Positions 48,192 through 59,340 of a stretch of 64,000 nucleotides of DNA are shown here, in pieces (position 1 is the stretch's first letter; each line of letters opens with the position of its first letter). A program made the translations under genes and the position numbers. Source of the DNA: Pseudomonas azadiae (GTDB lineage: Bacteria > Pseudomonadota > Gammaproteobacteria > Pseudomonadales > Pseudomonadaceae); contig NZ_JAHSTY010000001.1 of NCBI RefSeq assembly GCF_019145355.1, positions 3,286,001-3,350,000 of the forward strand, read 5' to 3'. The notes under the pieces were generated by a model. The model searched no databases. It was given only the letters and a program-made list of their open reading frames with translations, and was not told the DNA's origin.

Positions 48192-50093
48192 GCGGAACTT
48201 GCCGACCAAGGTCTGCAGGTCCAGGCTCAACTTCGTCAACTGAACGCTGGCGGCCGCGGTTTCCTCACTGGCGGTCGCGGTCATTTGCGACACATCCCGC
48301 ACCTTCATGACGCTGCGATTGATTTCCTCGGCCACGGCACATTGTTGCTCGGCGGCCGCGGCGATCTGCGGGTTCATTTCCTGGATGACCGAGACCCTGA
48401 GAATAATCGCTGCCAATGCATCGCCCACATCGCGGCTCAGGTCGACGCTGTAGTCGGTCAATGCGCGGCTGCCGTCCATGATATCCGCCACCTGCTGGGT
48501 GCCGGTGTGGAGCCCGCTGATCAGTCCCTCGATTTCTTCCGCCGATTCCTGGGTGCGCCGGGCGAGACTGCGCACTTCATCGGCGACCACGGCAAACCCT
48601 TCGCCTGCGGGCCCTGCACGGGCGGCTTCAATGGCGGCATTAAGGGCCAGCAGGTTGGTCTGTTGCGACACCGATTTGATTACGTCCAGCACGCCGCCGA
48701 TCTTCTGGCTCTCGCGCTGCAAGGCAATCATGGCCTGGCTGGCGCGCGCCATTTCGTGGGCCAGATGACCTATCTGCTCCACGGCTTGCCCGACGACCTT
48801 GTCGCCGGCGGTGGCTTGTTGGTCGGCCTCATCTGCCGCTTTTGAGGCTTCTTCTGCATGCCGCGCGACCTCCTGGGCGGTGGCGAGCATTTCGTTCATC
48901 GCGGTCGCGACCTGGTCGGTTTCATCCTTCTGGTTACTGATGCCCGCGCGAGTCTGCTCGGTCACGCTCGAGAGCTGTGTGGCGGCGCTGGCGATCTGCC
49001 GGGCGCTGTCACCGATGCCGCTGATCAGCCGGCGCAGGTTGCGGGTCATGTCGCCGATGGTTTGCTGCAGTTGGCCCAACTCATCGCCACGTTCCACCTG
49101 GATCTCGTGGCTCAGATCGCCCTGCGCGATGCGGTTGGCGGATGCCAGCACTTGGCGCAGCGGCACGGCGATCTGCCGGGCGATCCACCAGGCAGCCAGC
49201 GTGCCGAGTAACAGGGCTGCCAGCGTGACGCTGATCAGCAGCGTTCGAGTGTGGCTTGCTTGCTTGTCGCGTTTTAGGGTCTGGCTCTCGCTTACGGCTT
49301 CGTTGTGTTCGAGCAACTGATTGAGCTGCTGTTCAAACCGATTCTGTGCGGTTTCGGTGTTGAGTTGGGCTTGCTTGAGCGCGATCAGTTGCGTGCGATA
49401 GTTCGCCAGGTCGGTTTTGAGCAGGGTTGAGTCGGCGGGCAGGTTTGTCACGGCGGCCTGAGCGACGTCCAGTGCGTCGAGGGCATTGCCGACCGCTTCG
49501 GCATAGGCTTGCAACGACTCGGCACCCCAGGCGGGGCTTTGGGCCTTATCCTCGGCTTGCTCCATGGCTTGGCGCAGGCTTTCGATGGCGTCCAACGCCT
49601 GCTCGTCTTGCTGGTCAGGCAGTTCGCTGGCCAGTTGTGCGAGGCTGTCACTGGCCTGCAGCGCGCTTGCCTGGAGCGGGGGGCGAATGCTGTCACGCCG
49701 TTCGATCAATGGCGGCAACTCGACGAGCGCCGCTTTGAAATCCTCGACAAGCCGTTCTGCCGCTTGAATACGCTGCAGGTCGCCTGGGTCCTTGAGGTGG
49801 GTCGCCAGATAACCGAGATGCCGGCCGATGGTTTCGATCTGCCGGGTCATCTTGCCCAGGCTGGCGGTGTCCGTCAGGGTTCGGTACACGATGCGGTCGG
49901 CGCGCATGGCCTCTGCGACCGTCGCCAGTTGGCCGAGGACCGACAGGTTGCTTGAGCGGAAAAGCACCTCGCTCAGGGCCTGCCAGCCAGTCATGGCAAT
50001 GATGAGACTGAGGACCAGCACCTGGCCGAAGCCCAAGGCGAGTTTGATACGGACGCTGGCGTTGGCCAGCAAGCGGGTCAGCCGAGGAAACAT
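48186..50093 (-). CDS. Methyl-accepting chemotaxis protein, copy 1
   Basis: A 635-residue chemoreceptor. A first membrane helix (about 17-38) precedes a roughly 245-residue helical periplasmic domain, a size that suits the helical bimodular (HBM) class. A second helix ([22 protein letters not shown], about 282-303) leads into HAMP ([27 protein letters not shown]). The signalling hairpin follows with [45 protein letters not shown]. It ends LVGKFRL with no CheR-tethering pentapeptide. Its ATG follows TGGAGG. Ligand unknown. Paralogue of the next gene. Confidence 0.93.
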   Translation of the reverse strand: MFPRLTRLLANASVRIKLALGFGQVLVLSLIIAMTGWQALSEVLFRSSNLSVLGQLATVAEAMRADRIVYRTLTDTASLGKMTRQIETIGRHLGYLATHLKDPGDLQRIQAAERLVEDFKAALVELPPLIERRDSIRPPLQASALQASDSLAQLASELPDQQDEQALDAIESLRQAMEQAEDKAQSPAWGAESLQAYAEAVGNALDALDVAQAAVTNLPADSTLLKTDLANYRTQLIALKQAQLNTETAQNRFEQQLNQLLEHNEAVSESQTLKRDKQASHTRTLLISVTLAALLLGTLAAWWIARQIAVPLRQVLASANRIAQGDLSHEIQVERGDELGQLQQTIGDMTRNLRRLISGIGDSARQIASAATQLSSVTEQTRAGISNQKDETDQVATAMNEMLATAQEVARHAEEASKAADEADQQATAGDKVVGQAVEQIGHLAHEMARASQAMIALQRESQKIGGVLDVIKSVSQQTNLLALNAAIEAARAGPAGEGFAVVADEVRSLARRTQESAEEIEGLISGLHTGTQQVADIMDGSRALTDYSVDLSRDVGDALAAIILRVSVIQEMNPQIAAAAEQQCAVAEEINRSVMKVRDVSQMTATASEETAAASVQLTKLSLDLQTLVGKFRL

Positions 50094-50222
50094 GGTGAAC
50101 CTCCAGATCTGAAAAAAGCGTGTCGACCAACGCTAAATCGATTCGGAGTGATGGCGGGCTGATAACTACGTAGGAAATTTCACAAGTTGCGGCGGCCTCG
50201 AGTGGCCGCCGCGTAGGAGCGG

Positions 50223-52139
50223 TCAGATACGGAAGCGCCCGACCAGGGTCTGCAGGTAGACGCCCAGGCGCGCCAGCTCGGCGCTGGAGGCGGCGGTTTC
50301 TTCACTGGCCGCCGAGGTTTGCTCCGACACATCGCGCACGTTCAGCACGCTGCGGTTGATCTCTTCGGCCACCGCGCTTTGCTGCTCGGCGGCGGTGGCG
50401 ATCTGCGAGTTCATCGCCTGGATGGTCGAGACCGTACGGGTGATGTTCGCCAAGGCGCTGCCGGCACGGCGAGTCAGCTCGACGCTGCTGTCGGTCAGGC
50501 CGCGGCTGTTGTCCATGATGGTTGCGACCTGCTGGGTGCCGCTTTGCAGGCCGACGATCAGCTCTTCGATCTCTTCGGTGGACTTCTGCGTACGCTGGGC
50601 CAGGCTGCGCACTTCATCGGCCACTACCGCGAAACCACGCCCGGCTTCACCGGCACGCGCGGCTTCGATGGCGGCGTTGAGGGCCAGCAGGTTGGTTTGC
50701 TGGGCCACGGACTTGATCACGTCGAGCACGCTGCCGATCTTGTCGCTTTCGCGCTTGAGGTCGCCCATGGCAACCGTGGAGTTGCCCACTTCGGTGGCCA
50801 GGCGCTCGATCTGGGCGATGGCTTCGCCGACCACCTTGTCGCCCTCGCGAGCCTGCTGGTCGGCAGCCACGGCGGCTTCGGAGGCTTCCTCGGCGTTGCG
50901 CGCCACTTCCTGCACGGTGGCGGCCATTTCGTTCATGGCGGTAGCGACTTGGTCAGTCTCGATCTTCTGGCTGTTGACCCCGGCGCTGGTCTGCTCAGTG
51001 ACGGCCGACAATTGCTCGGCGGCGCTGGCGATCTGAGTAACGCCTTCGCTGATACCGCCGATCAGCTCACGCAGGCCGACGGTCATGTTTTGCATGGCGC
51101 GTTGCAACTGGCCCAGTTCGTCCTGGCGCTCGGAGATCAGGTTGTGGCTCAGGTCACCCGAGGCAACTCGTTCGGCCACGTTGAGGGTCTGCGCCAGCGG
51201 GACGATGATCTGGCGAGTGATGATCCAGGCGGCAACCAGGCCGAAAATCAGCGCCAGTACGGTAGCCAGCAGCAACAGTTGCCTGGCGTTCGCAGCATCC
51301 GCATCACGCACCACGGTTTGCGAGAGGGTCAGCTGGTTACTGCGGTCCAGCAGTATGTCGCCTTGGGTGCCCATGATCTTCAGCGCTGCGGCGCTGGCCA
51401 CCTGAGAGTCGCGGTATTGGCTGACCGCCGCGCGATAGGCTTGCAGCGACACGCTGGCCTGTTGCAGGTTGGTCGAATACTGTTCAGGAAGTTGGCCGTT
51501 GAGGCCGGTGATTTTCTTAAGGGCGTTATCGATGGCATCCAACGCGGGCTGCTCGGCCTCGACCTTGCCGCTGTAGGTATAACCACGCACCTGGAACCGG
51601 GCTTGCTGGATCAGTTTGCTCAAATCGACAACGCTGTTGAATTGGCTGACGCTGTCGCCCTGCAGCAGGGACTTTTCGACTTCGCCCACTTTTTGCACCG
51701 CGTTGTCGGCGGTATCGCCCAACTTGCTACGGGCGTTTTCTCGGTTGGCCCCGGCCTGGACCATGGCGTCGAACGCGCGCTTGTACTGGTCGACCGCGGC
51801 CAGTTGATCGTCGACCAAGGCAATATCGGCGGGTTGCTCAATCAGCGTGCGGGCTGTCTTCAGGCCGCTGTCCAGCTTGCCGAGGTACTCATTGACCGCT
51901 GACGGACCCTGTTCGCCACGGCGCATTTCGAAATCCAGACGCGCGATGCTCAAGTCCTTGCTCAGGTCGTTGAGGCTGGCGATATACCCCAGCTTGTCCC
52001 CCCGACTGATCACGCCGGAGAGTCCGGTCCAGCCGGTGAAGGTGATCATCAGCGTGAGCAGCAACACCAGGCCAAAGCCCACGCCCAGCTTGGTTTTGAC
52101 GCTGACATTCCCCAGCTTTTCGGCTAACCAACGATACAT
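50223..52139 (-). CDS. Methyl-accepting chemotaxis protein, copy 2 (HBM type likely)
   Basis: A 638-residue chemoreceptor with helix one ([21 protein letters not shown], about 20-40), a periplasmic helical domain to about 280, helix two ([21 protein letters not shown]), HAMP and the signalling domain with [37 protein letters not shown] chose ATG 52139 ([19 protein letters not shown]) after GGGGAG. It lies next to rsmE, the position I recall for PA5072 (McpK, an HBM receptor for alpha-ketoglutarate) in P. aeruginosa, so a related ligand such as a TCA-cycle acid is possible. Confidence 0.93.
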   Translation of the reverse strand: MYRWLAEKLGNVSVKTKLGVGFGLVLLLTLMITFTGWTGLSGVISRGDKLGYIASLNDLSKDLSIARLDFEMRRGEQGPSAVNEYLGKLDSGLKTARTLIEQPADIALVDDQLAAVDQYKRAFDAMVQAGANRENARSKLGDTADNAVQKVGEVEKSLLQGDSVSQFNSVVDLSKLIQQARFQVRGYTYSGKVEAEQPALDAIDNALKKITGLNGQLPEQYSTNLQQASVSLQAYRAAVSQYRDSQVASAAALKIMGTQGDILLDRSNQLTLSQTVVRDADAANARQLLLLATVLALIFGLVAAWIITRQIIVPLAQTLNVAERVASGDLSHNLISERQDELGQLQRAMQNMTVGLRELIGGISEGVTQIASAAEQLSAVTEQTSAGVNSQKIETDQVATAMNEMAATVQEVARNAEEASEAAVAADQQAREGDKVVGEAIAQIERLATEVGNSTVAMGDLKRESDKIGSVLDVIKSVAQQTNLLALNAAIEAARAGEAGRGFAVVADEVRSLAQRTQKSTEEIEELIVGLQSGTQQVATIMDNSRGLTDSSVELTRRAGSALANITRTVSTIQAMNSQIATAAEQQSAVAEEINRSVLNVRDVSEQTSAASEETAASSAELARLGVYLQTLVGRFRI

Positions 52140-52244
52140 GCTGCAAACTCCCCTGGAACAAGGCTTGGACTTATTCAAGGGTTATCGGCACGTGGCTGGC
52201 ATTCTGTAGCGACATGCTTGTCCTGCGAGAGTCTACACATCCCC

Positions 52245-52376
52245 GTAGTGAGCGGGCTTGCCCCGCGCTGGGTGGCGAAGCCGCCCCAAACCAGGCGACT
52301 TGGTTTCTCTGGCACTCGGCGGGGGTCTTTATGGGGGCGGCTTCGCCACCCAGCGCGGGACAAGCCCGCTCACTAC
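52245..52376. repeat. Paired REP element, family 2
   Basis: Same arms as the copies at 8749 and 46333 (outer GTAGTGAGCGGGCTTG/CAAGCCCGCTCACTAC), loop about 50 bases. It lies between the chemoreceptor start and the end of rsmE. Confidence 0.92.
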
Positions 52377-52400
52377 AAGATCGTCGTTTTTCAGATTGGG

Positions 52401-53108
52401 TTAGAAAAGGCGGGCGAGCAGGGCGGTGACGGCGGTTTCGACCCGCAGGATACGTGCGCCGAGTTGTACCGGTTGCAGGCCGGCCTTGGCCAACAGGTCC
52501 ACTTCGTAGGGAATCCAGCCGCCTTCCGGGCCGATCGCCAGGGTGACCGGCTCGTCCAACCCGCGCGGGCAGGCCGGGTAATCGCCGGGGTGGCCGATGA
52601 GCCCCAAGGTGCCTTCGGTCATCGCCGGCAGCCGGTCTTCGACGAACGGCTTGAAGCGTTTTTCGATGATGACCTCGGGCAGCACCGTATCCCGCGCCTG
52701 CTCCAGGCCCAGAATCAATTGCTCGCGAATCGCCGCCGGTTCCAGGAACGGCGTTTGCCAGAAGCTCTTTTCGACGCGGTAGCTGTTCACCAGCACCACC
52801 TTGGGCACGCCCATGGCGGCCACGGTCTGCAACACCCGGCGCAGCATTTTCGGGCGCGGCAGGGCCAGCAGCAGGGTCAGCGGCAGTTTGGCCGGCGGTG
52901 GCTGGTCGAAGTTGACTTGCAGCTCGGCTTCACCGGCCTCCAGGCGCAGCAGTTGGGCATTGCCCATCAGTCCGCCGATACGACCGACGCGCAGGCTGTC
53001 GCCTACGGCGGCGCGGTGTACTTCCTGCATATGCACCAGGCGCCGATCACGCAGCACTACGCGGTCGGCCGCGATGAAATCGGCCTCTTCAAGCAGCAGC
53101 AGGTTCAC
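52401..53108 (-). CDS. rsmE: 16S rRNA (uracil-1498-N3)-methyltransferase
   Basis: Methylates U1498 of 16S rRNA with S-adenosylmethionine. The 235 residues have an N-terminal PUA-like region (about 1-70) and a C-terminal SPOUT domain with the deep-knot sequences [35 protein letters not shown] and [16 protein letters not shown]. It overlaps tatC by 4 bases, which places it at the end of the tatABC-rsmE unit. Confidence 0.96.
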   Translation of the reverse strand: MNLLLLEEADFIAADRVVLRDRRLVHMQEVHRAAVGDSLRVGRIGGLMGNAQLLRLEAGEAELQVNFDQPPPAKLPLTLLLALPRPKMLRRVLQTVAAMGVPKVVLVNSYRVEKSFWQTPFLEPAAIREQLILGLEQARDTVLPEVIIEKRFKPFVEDRLPAMTEGTLGLIGHPGDYPACPRGLDEPVTLAIGPEGGWIPYEVDLLAKAGLQPVQLGARILRVETAVTALLARLF

Positions 53109-53896
53109 GGCTGTGTCGCTGGCGGCTGGTCGTCGTCGGCGGGTTGATCATCCGGGTGGTCGCCACGCTTGCTGATCAGGCCGCTGAACAGGATGCCGAT
53201 CTCGAACAGCATCCACATCGGCACGGCCAGCAGCGTCTGGGAGAAGATGTCCGGCGGCGTGAGGATCATGCCGACCACGAAGCAGCCGATGATCACGTAC
53301 GGGCGGATCTTCTTCAGGTATGCCACGTTGACCACGCCGATCCACACCAGCAGCACCACGGCCACCGGGATTTCGAAGGCCACGCCAAAGGCGAAGAACA
53401 GCGTCATCACGAAGTCGAGGTAGCTGGTGATGTCGGTCATCATTTCCACGCCGGCCGGGGTGGCGGCGGCGAAGAACTTGAAGATCAGCGGGAACACCAG
53501 GAAGTAGGCGAACGCCATGCCGGTATAGAACAGCAGGATGCTCGACACCAGCAGCGGCACCGCGATGCGCTTCTCGTGCTTGTACAGGCCCGGCGCGATA
53601 AAGCCCCAGATCTGGTGCAGGATCACCGGGATCGCCAGGAACAGCGAGACCATCATGGTCAGTTTCAACGGGGTGAGGAACGGCGACGACACATCGGTGG
53701 CGATCATCGTCGCACCCGCCGGCAGGTACTGGCGCAGCGGCGTCGAGACGAAGGTGTAGATCTGCTGGGTAAAGGCGAACAACCCGGCAAAGATGATGAA
53801 GATGGCCGCTACGCAACGCAGCAGGCGGGTACGCAACTCGGTGAGGTGCGAGACCAGCGGCATATGCTGGTCGTTTTCCGGTTTATCAGCGCTCAT
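53105..53896 (-). CDS. tatC: Twin-arginine translocase subunit TatC
   Basis: Receptor subunit of the Tat pathway that exports folded proteins; six membrane helices. The 263 residues begin with the TatC motif [17 protein letters not shown] (about 16-32). They include [15 protein letters not shown] with its conserved glutamate, and [20 protein letters not shown]. The tail is Asp/Pro-rich. It overlaps both tatB and rsmE by 4 bases. Confidence 0.98.
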   Translation of the reverse strand: MSADKPENDQHMPLVSHLTELRTRLLRCVAAIFIIFAGLFAFTQQIYTFVSTPLRQYLPAGATMIATDVSSPFLTPLKLTMMVSLFLAIPVILHQIWGFIAPGLYKHEKRIAVPLLVSSILLFYTGMAFAYFLVFPLIFKFFAAATPAGVEMMTDITSYLDFVMTLFFAFGVAFEIPVAVVLLVWIGVVNVAYLKKIRPYVIIGCFVVGMILTPPDIFSQTLLAVPMWMLFEIGILFSGLISKRGDHPDDQPADDDQPPATQP

Positions 53897-54300
53897 GGGG
53901 CTCGCGGCGGCAATGTGGGGTCATGGGGCGCGGGCGACGCAACGGGCGTCGGCGCAGGCTCGGTGGGGGCGGGTGCGGCGGGCTTCGCGTCGGCGATGGG
54001 CGCAGGGGCGATACGTTGCTCGGCCACGGGCTCAACCGGTTTGGCAGGCTCCTGCACCGGTGAAAGAATCTTCCGCGTTTCCTGTTCCAACGACAAAATA
54101 TGCTCGTTGTGCAGCTGCCGGCGAATTTCGTCGGCGCCGATTTCCCGTTCAACTTCCTGTTTGATCGCATTGAAACTGCGTTTCAGGCGCCCGATCCACA
54201 GGCCGGCCGTGCGCGCGGCACCGGGCAGGCGTTCGGGCCCCAATACCAGCAGGGCCACGAGGCCGACGAGCAGCAGTTCAGAGAAGCTGATACCAAACAT
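53893..54300 (-). CDS. tatB: Sec-independent translocase subunit TatB
   Basis: A 135-residue membrane-anchored Tat component: [33 protein letters not shown] gives one N-terminal helix, the LGPE turn and an amphipathic helix typical of TatB. A charged helical stretch follows, then a Pro/Ala-rich C-terminus (about 85-135). Located between tatA (10 bases upstream) and tatC (4-base overlap). Confidence 0.97.
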   Translation of the reverse strand: MFGISFSELLLVGLVALLVLGPERLPGAARTAGLWIGRLKRSFNAIKQEVEREIGADEIRRQLHNEHILSLEQETRKILSPVQEPAKPVEPVAEQRIAPAPIADAKPAAPAPTEPAPTPVASPAPHDPTLPPRAP

Positions 54301-54310
54301 TAGTCAGTGC

Positions 54311-54589
54311 TCACGAGTCTTTGCGGGTCGGCTCTTGGACTTTCTCAGCCTGCACGTCGAAGGTCCGACGCTCGGTGATCGGCTGGGCGGCCTGCGGGTG
54401 CACCGGCTGTGCGGGCGGCACTGGATTGGCGGCCGGGTCAGCCGGCTTTTCGTCGTCATTCATGGCTTTGCGAAAGCCCTTGATCGACTCGCCGACGTCA
54501 GTGCCCAGATTCTTGAGTTTCTTGGTGCCGAACACCAGTACGACCACTACCAGAATGACGATCCAGTGTTTCCAGTCAAAAATGCCCAT
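54311..54589 (-). CDS. tatA: Twin-arginine translocase subunit TatA
   Basis: A 92-residue pore-forming Tat component: [43 protein letters not shown] has the short membrane helix, FGTKKL hinge and amphipathic helix. The tail is Pro/Glu-rich. First gene of the tat unit proper, 26 bases after hisE. Confidence 0.97.
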   Translation of the reverse strand: MGIFDWKHWIVILVVVVLVFGTKKLKNLGTDVGESIKGFRKAMNDDEKPADPAANPVPPAQPVHPQAAQPITERRTFDVQAEKVQEPTRKDS

Positions 54590-54615
54590 GCTGCAAATCC
54601 TCGAGTCTTAGTTAT

Positions 54616-54948
54616 TCAAGCGGACGGGCGTGATGCCTTCTCGGCATGCCCGGACAAGCCGAAGCGACGGTCCAGTTCATCGAGCACGGCCTGCGGATGC
54701 TGCCCCAGCTGGGCGAGCATGACCAGGCTGTGGAACCACAGGTCGGCGGTTTCGTAGATTACATCGCTGCAGTCTCCGCTGATTTGCGCGTCCTTGGCGG
54801 CGATGATGGTCTCGACGGATTCTTCGCCGAGTTTTTCCAGGATCTTGTTCAAACCCTTGTGGTACAGGCTGGCGACGTAGGAGCTGTCGGCGTCCGCGCC
54901 TTTGCGGTCTTCCAGCACCTGGGCCACGCGGTTCAGGGTATCGCTCAT
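54616..54948 (-). CDS. hisE: Phosphoribosyl-ATP pyrophosphatase
   Basis: Second step of histidine synthesis: hydrolyses phosphoribosyl-ATP to phosphoribosyl-AMP. The 110-residue all-helical protein has the MazG-like metal motif [16 protein letters not shown] (about 39-54) and [19 protein letters not shown] chose ATG 54948 ([16 protein letters not shown]). It is one base downstream of the hisI stop, so the two separate enzymes, fused in enteric bacteria, are co-expressed. They lie apart from other his genes. Confidence 0.96.
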   Translation of the reverse strand: MSDTLNRVAQVLEDRKGADADSSYVASLYHKGLNKILEKLGEESVETIIAAKDAQISGDCSDVIYETADLWFHSLVMLAQLGQHPQAVLDELDRRFGLSGHAEKASRPSA

Positions 54949-54949
54949 G

Positions 54950-55342
54950 TCAGTGTCCTGCCGAATAGATGGCGTGCGGGTCTTTGAGCACCGGCTCCAC
55001 AACCTTCCATTCGCCGTTCTCGAACACACGATAGAAGCAGCTGTGACGGCCGGTGTGGCAAGCGATACCGCCGATCTGTTCGACCATCAGGATCACCACG
55101 TCGGCGTCGCAGTCCAGGCGCATTTCGTGCAGGGTCTGCACATGCCCGGACTCTTCGCCCTTGCGCCACAGTTTGCCACGCGAACGTGACCAGTAAATGG
55201 CGCGCTGCTCAGTGGCGGTGAGGCTCAGGGCCTCGCGGTTCATCCAGGCCATCATCAGCACGCGCCCGGTCTTGTAGTCCTGGGCAATGGCCGGCACCAG
55301 GCCGTCACTGTCCCATTTGATCTCGTCCAGCCAGTCTTTCAT
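54950..55342 (-). CDS. hisI: Phosphoribosyl-AMP cyclohydrolase
   Basis: Third step of histidine synthesis: opens the adenine ring of phosphoribosyl-AMP. The 130 residues contain [60 protein letters not shown], with the zinc cysteines in LDCDAD and [11 protein letters not shown] chose ATG 55342 ([15 protein letters not shown]); the long upstream frame is not conserved. Confidence 0.96.
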   Translation of the reverse strand: MKDWLDEIKWDSDGLVPAIAQDYKTGRVLMMAWMNREALSLTATEQRAIYWSRSRGKLWRKGEESGHVQTLHEMRLDCDADVVILMVEQIGGIACHTGRHSCFYRVFENGEWKVVEPVLKDPHAIYSAGH

Positions 55343-55383
55343 GTTCGGCTCCGGCAATTTGCGACAGTGTATAACCGGATTGG

Positions 55384-56988
55384 CTATCGGCGCACGATCA
55401 GATAAACACCCACGGCAACCATGACGCCCGCCGGCCAGTGACCCAGTTGGTTCAGCGGGCCGCCGAGGGCCAGCATCACGCCGCCCACCAGGTGCGCGGC
55501 GCCCAGCAGGCGCAGGAACCAGTCGTCCTTGCGCTTGCGCCACGGTGGCTCGGGGTCCTTGGCGTGGGGCTGGGACATACGTTCCAGCAGGTCGCGGGTC
55601 ATGCTGGCCAAGTGCGGCAGTTGTTCCATCTGGCTGTGCAGGTTGCCCAGCATGGTTTTCGGGCTCATCCGTTCACGCATCCAACGTTCCAGGAACGGTT
55701 GGGCGGTGCTCCAGAGGTCGAGGTCCGGGTACAACTGGCGACCCAGGCCCTCGATGTTCAACAGGGTTTTTTGCAACAGCACCAACTGCGGCTGCACTTC
55801 CATGTTGAAGCGTCGTGCGGTCTGGAACAGGCGCATCAGCACCTGGCCGAAGGAAATATCCTTTAACGGTTTTTCAAAGATCGGCTCGCACACGGTGCGG
55901 ATCGCCGCTTCGAATTCGTTGAGCTTGGTTTCCGCCGGCACCCAGCCTGAATCGATGTGCAACTGCGCCACGCGGCGATAGTCTCGCTTGAAGAAGGCGA
56001 ACAGGTTGCGCGCCAAGTAGTCCTGGTCTTCCGGGGTCAGGCTGCCGACGATGCCGCAGTCGATCGCAATGTACTGCGGGCTCCACGGGTTGACGGTGCT
56101 GACGAAGATGTTGCCCGGGTGCATGTCGGCGTGGAAGAAGCTGTCACGGAACACCTGGGTGAAGAAGATCTCCACGCCACGCTCGGCGAGCATCTTCATG
56201 TCGGTGCGCTGGTCGGCGAGAGTCGCCAGGTCAGTGACCTGCACGCCGTAGATGCGCTCCATCACCAGCACTTTCGGACGGCACCAGTCCCAATAGACTT
56301 GCGGCACGTACAGCAGTTGCGAGCCTTCGAAGTTACGCTTGAGCTGGCTGGCGTTGGCGGCTTCGCGCAGCAGGTCGAGTTCGTCGTAGATGGTTTTTTC
56401 GTAGTCGGCGACCACGTCCACCGGGTGCAGCAGGCGCGCATCCGCCGAGAACCGCTCGGCGGCGCGGGCCAGGATGAACAGCCACGCCAGGTCCTGGCCG
56501 ATTATCGGTTTGAGGCCTGGGCGAATCACCTTCACCACCACTTCTTCGCCGGTCTTGAGCTGCGCCGCGTGCACCTGTGCGACCGAGGCCGAGGCCAGCG
56601 GTTCGACGTCGAAACGGCTGAACACTTCGCTGATCTTCTTGCCCAGCTGCGCTTCGATAAGTTTCATCGATTGCTGGGAATCGAACGGCGGCACGCGATC
56701 CTGCAGCAGCATCAGCTCGTCGGCGATGTCTTCGGGCAATAGATCGCGGCGGGTCGAGAGGATCTGCCCGAACTTGATGAAGATCGGCCCCAGATCCTGC
56801 AAGGCCAGGCGCAGGCGCGCGCCACGGCTCAGCTCGAGCTTTTTGCGCGGCAGCCAGCGCCACGGCAGCACATAGCGTACCGCCAGCAGGAACCACGGCA
56901 GGGGCAGGGCGAACAGCAAGTCATCGAGGCGGTAGCGGATTACGACGCGCTGGATACGAAACAAACGGCGGACGGCGAGCAGCTTCAT
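55384..56988 (-). CDS. ubiB: Ubiquinone biosynthesis protein kinase-like UbiB
   Basis: ADCK/UbiB-family ATPase required for ubiquinone synthesis, membrane-associated. The 534 residues have the KxGQ-type motif [16 protein letters not shown] (about 71-86), the Ala-rich loop ASASVAQVH replacing a kinase P-loop, [19 protein letters not shown] (catalytic loop) and [10 protein letters not shown] (metal-binding). Two C-terminal hydrophobic helices (about 497-532) anchor it. It overlaps ubiJ by 4 bases. Confidence 0.97.
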   Translation of the reverse strand: MKLLAVRRLFRIQRVVIRYRLDDLLFALPLPWFLLAVRYVLPWRWLPRKKLELSRGARLRLALQDLGPIFIKFGQILSTRRDLLPEDIADELMLLQDRVPPFDSQQSMKLIEAQLGKKISEVFSRFDVEPLASASVAQVHAAQLKTGEEVVVKVIRPGLKPIIGQDLAWLFILARAAERFSADARLLHPVDVVADYEKTIYDELDLLREAANASQLKRNFEGSQLLYVPQVYWDWCRPKVLVMERIYGVQVTDLATLADQRTDMKMLAERGVEIFFTQVFRDSFFHADMHPGNIFVSTVNPWSPQYIAIDCGIVGSLTPEDQDYLARNLFAFFKRDYRRVAQLHIDSGWVPAETKLNEFEAAIRTVCEPIFEKPLKDISFGQVLMRLFQTARRFNMEVQPQLVLLQKTLLNIEGLGRQLYPDLDLWSTAQPFLERWMRERMSPKTMLGNLHSQMEQLPHLASMTRDLLERMSQPHAKDPEPPWRKRKDDWFLRLLGAAHLVGGVMLALGGPLNQLGHWPAGVMVAVGVYLIVRR

Positions 56989-57608
56989 GCGTTATCGCTT
57001 GGATCAAGGGAACGGTTCAGGCGCTCGAAGCGGGCCTCAAGGCGTTCCAGGTCGATTTTGGCCTTGTCGAGTTCACGAAAGCGCGCTTGCGCTTCCCGCT
57101 CTCCGACCAGGGTGCGCGATTCTTCGCTCAGGTATTCGGCGAGGTTCTGGCTGAGGCTGGCGAACCCTTGCTGGTACCAGCGCGACCGACTGCGCAGGTG
57201 CCCGCTGAGCAGCTGGGTGGCCACCGGGCCGATCCAGCGCGACAGCTCGTACTCCCAATCCAGTTCCAGGTCTTGCAGCACCGCCGCCAGGTCCATCAGC
57301 ACCGCGCTGTCGCCCTCCAGCTCCACTTCGGCGCTGTGCAGGATCGCGGTTTTGTTGCGGCTCAAGGCCAGGTGCACCAGGCTCGAGGCCGGCGCACGCA
57401 GGGTGCAGTCGGCGTCGGCGGCCCATTGGGTCGCCAGCGTCAGGCCTTCATCGCTGGGCAGGATAAACAGCTGCAACGCGGGGCTGCGGCAGTCAACGGC
57501 AATGATTTTGCCGTTCAGATGCGCCAGCCGCGCCAGGGCGGTGCTGTCCAGGCGCAGCACACGGTTGAGGCCGTGTTCCGCGCTTGCCAGAAGCCCTTTG
57601 AGCAACAT
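56985..57608 (-). CDS. ubiJ: Ubiquinone biosynthesis accessory factor UbiJ
   Basis: A 207-residue SCP2-domain protein that forms, with UbiK, the lipid-binding scaffold of the Ubi complex. The N-terminal SCP2 fold (about 10-115) is followed by helices and a C-terminal coiled coil ([31 protein letters not shown]). It overlaps ubiE by one base (TGATG) and ubiB by four, so ubiEJB is a tightly coupled unit. Confidence 0.94.
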   Translation of the reverse strand: MLLKGLLASAEHGLNRVLRLDSTALARLAHLNGKIIAVDCRSPALQLFILPSDEGLTLATQWAADADCTLRAPASSLVHLALSRNKTAILHSAEVELEGDSAVLMDLAAVLQDLELDWEYELSRWIGPVATQLLSGHLRSRSRWYQQGFASLSQNLAEYLSEESRTLVGEREAQARFRELDKAKIDLERLEARFERLNRSLDPSDNA

Positions 57609-58378
57609 CAGGGCTTGATGCCGCGGTGCAGGGCGACGATACCCGAGGTCATGTTGTGGTAGGTCACACGGTCGAAACCGGCCTCTACCATCATCGACTT
57701 GAGGGTTTCCTGGTCGGGGTGCATGCGGATCGATTCGGCCAGGTAGCGATAGCTTTCGGCGTCATTGGTGATCAGCTTGCCCATCAACGGCATGAAGGCG
57801 AACGAGTAGGTGTCGTAGACCTTGGACATCAGCGCATTAGTGGGCTTTGAGAACTCCAGCACCAACAGGCGGCCGCCCGGTTTGAGCACGCGCAGCATCG
57901 AGCGGATCGCGTCTTCCTTGTGGGTCACGTTGCGCAGGCCGAAGGCGATGGTCACGCAGTCGAAATGGTTGTCGGGGAACGGCAGTTTTTCCGCGTCGGC
58001 CTGGACGAATTCGATATTGCCGGCCACGCCCTTATCCAGCAGGCGGTCGCGGCCAACCTTGAGCATCGAACCGTTGATGTCCGCCAATACCACCTGGCCG
58101 GTCGGGCCCACGAGCTTGGAGAACTTGGCCGCCAGGTCGCCCGTGCCGCCGGCGATGTCCAGCACGCGGTTACCGGTGCGCACGCCGGACAGCTCGATGG
58201 TGAAGCGCTTCCACAGGCGGTGCATGCCGCCCGACAGCACGTCGTTCATCAGGTCGTACTTGGCGGCTACGGAGTGGAACACCTCAGCGACTTTTTCCGC
58301 TTTTTGGCTTTCCGGTACGTTCTTGAAGCCGAAGTGAGTGGTGGGTTCGGCATCGCTGCCTTTGCGCTGATCAGTCAT
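57608..58378 (-). CDS. ubiE: Ubiquinone/menaquinone biosynthesis C-methyltransferase UbiE
   Basis: S-adenosylmethionine-dependent C-methylation step of ubiquinone synthesis. The 256 residues contain [17 protein letters not shown] (about 45-61), SAM-binding [12 protein letters not shown], the UbiE signature [34 protein letters not shown] and a C-terminal [15 protein letters not shown] chose ATG 58378 ([21 protein letters not shown]). Divergent from the pha-associated gene across about 140 bases. Confidence 0.97.
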   Translation of the reverse strand: MTDQRKGSDAEPTTHFGFKNVPESQKAEKVAEVFHSVAAKYDLMNDVLSGGMHRLWKRFTIELSGVRTGNRVLDIAGGTGDLAAKFSKLVGPTGQVVLADINGSMLKVGRDRLLDKGVAGNIEFVQADAEKLPFPDNHFDCVTIAFGLRNVTHKEDAIRSMLRVLKPGGRLLVLEFSKPTNALMSKVYDTYSFAFMPLMGKLITNDAESYRYLAESIRMHPDQETLKSMMVEAGFDRVTYHNMTSGIVALHRGIKP

Positions 58379-58517
58379 ATCGCTGTCACCAAAAGAGAAT
58401 GCGGCACATGATAATCCCCAAGGCCTGCTTTGTCTTGGCAAGGCTGCAGGTAAGATAGGTCATCACAGAGACCTTTTGCCGCACGGAAGGTTTTACCACT
58501 GGCTATAAACAGGAGTC

Positions 58518-58799
58518 ATGGCAATGGCCCGTATTACCGTTGAGCGCACACATCACCTGGGTAAAGAAGCCGCACGGGCAAAGGCCGAACAGTTGGCAAG
58601 CAAACTTCAGGAACGCTATGGCCTGGAGTCGTCGTGGTCCGGTGATACCTTGAACCTGAAGCGTTCGGGGGTTAAGGGCACTGTGTTAGTCGCCGATGAT
58701 TCGTTGCGCATCGATGTGCAACTGGGCCTGTTGATGTCGGCCATGAGTGGCACCCTCAAATCCGAAATCGAGAAAGCCCTGGACAAGGCGCTGGCTTGA
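58518..58799 (+). CDS. Polyhydroxyalkanoic acid system family protein
   Basis: A 93-residue protein of the PHA_gran_rgn family: ITVERTHHLGKEAARAKAEQLASKLQERYGLESSWSGDTLNLKRSGVKGTVLVADDSLRIDVQLGLLMSAM. The helix-strand pattern suggests a small alpha/beta fold. Function is unknown, but the family is encoded next to polyhydroxyalkanoate genes and its members are named for granules. It lies about 106 bases upstream of phaI, so may have its own transcript. A TATAAA-like -10 lies about 15 bases upstream of the start. ATG 58524 is an alternative start. Confidence 0.8.
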   Translation: MAMARITVERTHHLGKEAARAKAEQLASKLQERYGLESSWSGDTLNLKRSGVKGTVLVADDSLRIDVQLGLLMSAMSGTLKSEIEKALDKALA

Positions 58800-58905
58800 T
58801 CAACCTGTTGTTAGGGTGCCGATTCTAATTATTCCTCCTACGTTGTGCCCAAGCCCTCAACTCCTGTGGGCCGTTCCTCCCCCCCTATTCTGTGTGAGGC
58901 GAACC

Positions 58906-59328
58906 ATGGCCAACGTTATTCTGAAGAAAAAAATCGACGCCCAGAGCGCTGCCCCAAGCGACGTTAAATCCTACGCCCGCAGGATCTGGCTGGCAGGACT
59001 TGGTGCCTACGCCAAGGTCGGAAGTGAGGGCGGCGAGTACTTCAAAGAGCGGGTTAAAGTCGGTCAACGTGTTGAAAGCAAAGGCAAAAAAGTTGCAGTT
59101 GAACAACTTGAGGCGGCCAACAGTCAGATGGACCAAGTAAAGAGTAATGTCTCAAGCCTCAAAGGTCTGGTAGAAGTTCAGCTGGATAAAGTTGAAAAAG
59201 CTTTTGATACTCGTGTTGCAAGTGCGTTGAATCGAATCGGCATTGCATCTAGACATGACGTTGAGACACTCTCTGCTAAGCTCGAAGAGCTGACGACATT
59301 GCTAGAACGTGTCGCGCGTAAACACTAA
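58906..59328 (+). CDS. phaI: Polyhydroxyalkanoate granule-associated phasin PhaI
   Basis: A 140-residue phasin that coats medium-chain polyhydroxyalkanoate granules. The helical domain includes SYARRIWLAGLGAYAKVGSEGGEYFKERVKVGQRVE (about 26-58) and a C-terminal leucine-zipper-like coiled coil (DVETLSAKLEELTTLLERV). It is homologous to the N-terminal half of the adjacent PhaF. I chose ATG 58906; the longer frame begins inside the previous gene. phaIF are normally repressed or modulated by PhaD. Confidence 0.95.
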   Translation: MANVILKKKIDAQSAAPSDVKSYARRIWLAGLGAYAKVGSEGGEYFKERVKVGQRVESKGKKVAVEQLEAANSQMDQVKSNVSSLKGLVEVQLDKVEKAFDTRVASALNRIGIASRHDVETLSAKLEELTTLLERVARKH

Positions 59329-59340
59329 GGAGACATCCGG

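Noticed and set aside
53144..54757. A 537-codon plus-strand frame across tatC, tatB and tatA
   Set aside because: It would run antisense through three overlapping genes of known identity; the residues are low-complexity His/Gln/Asp-rich.
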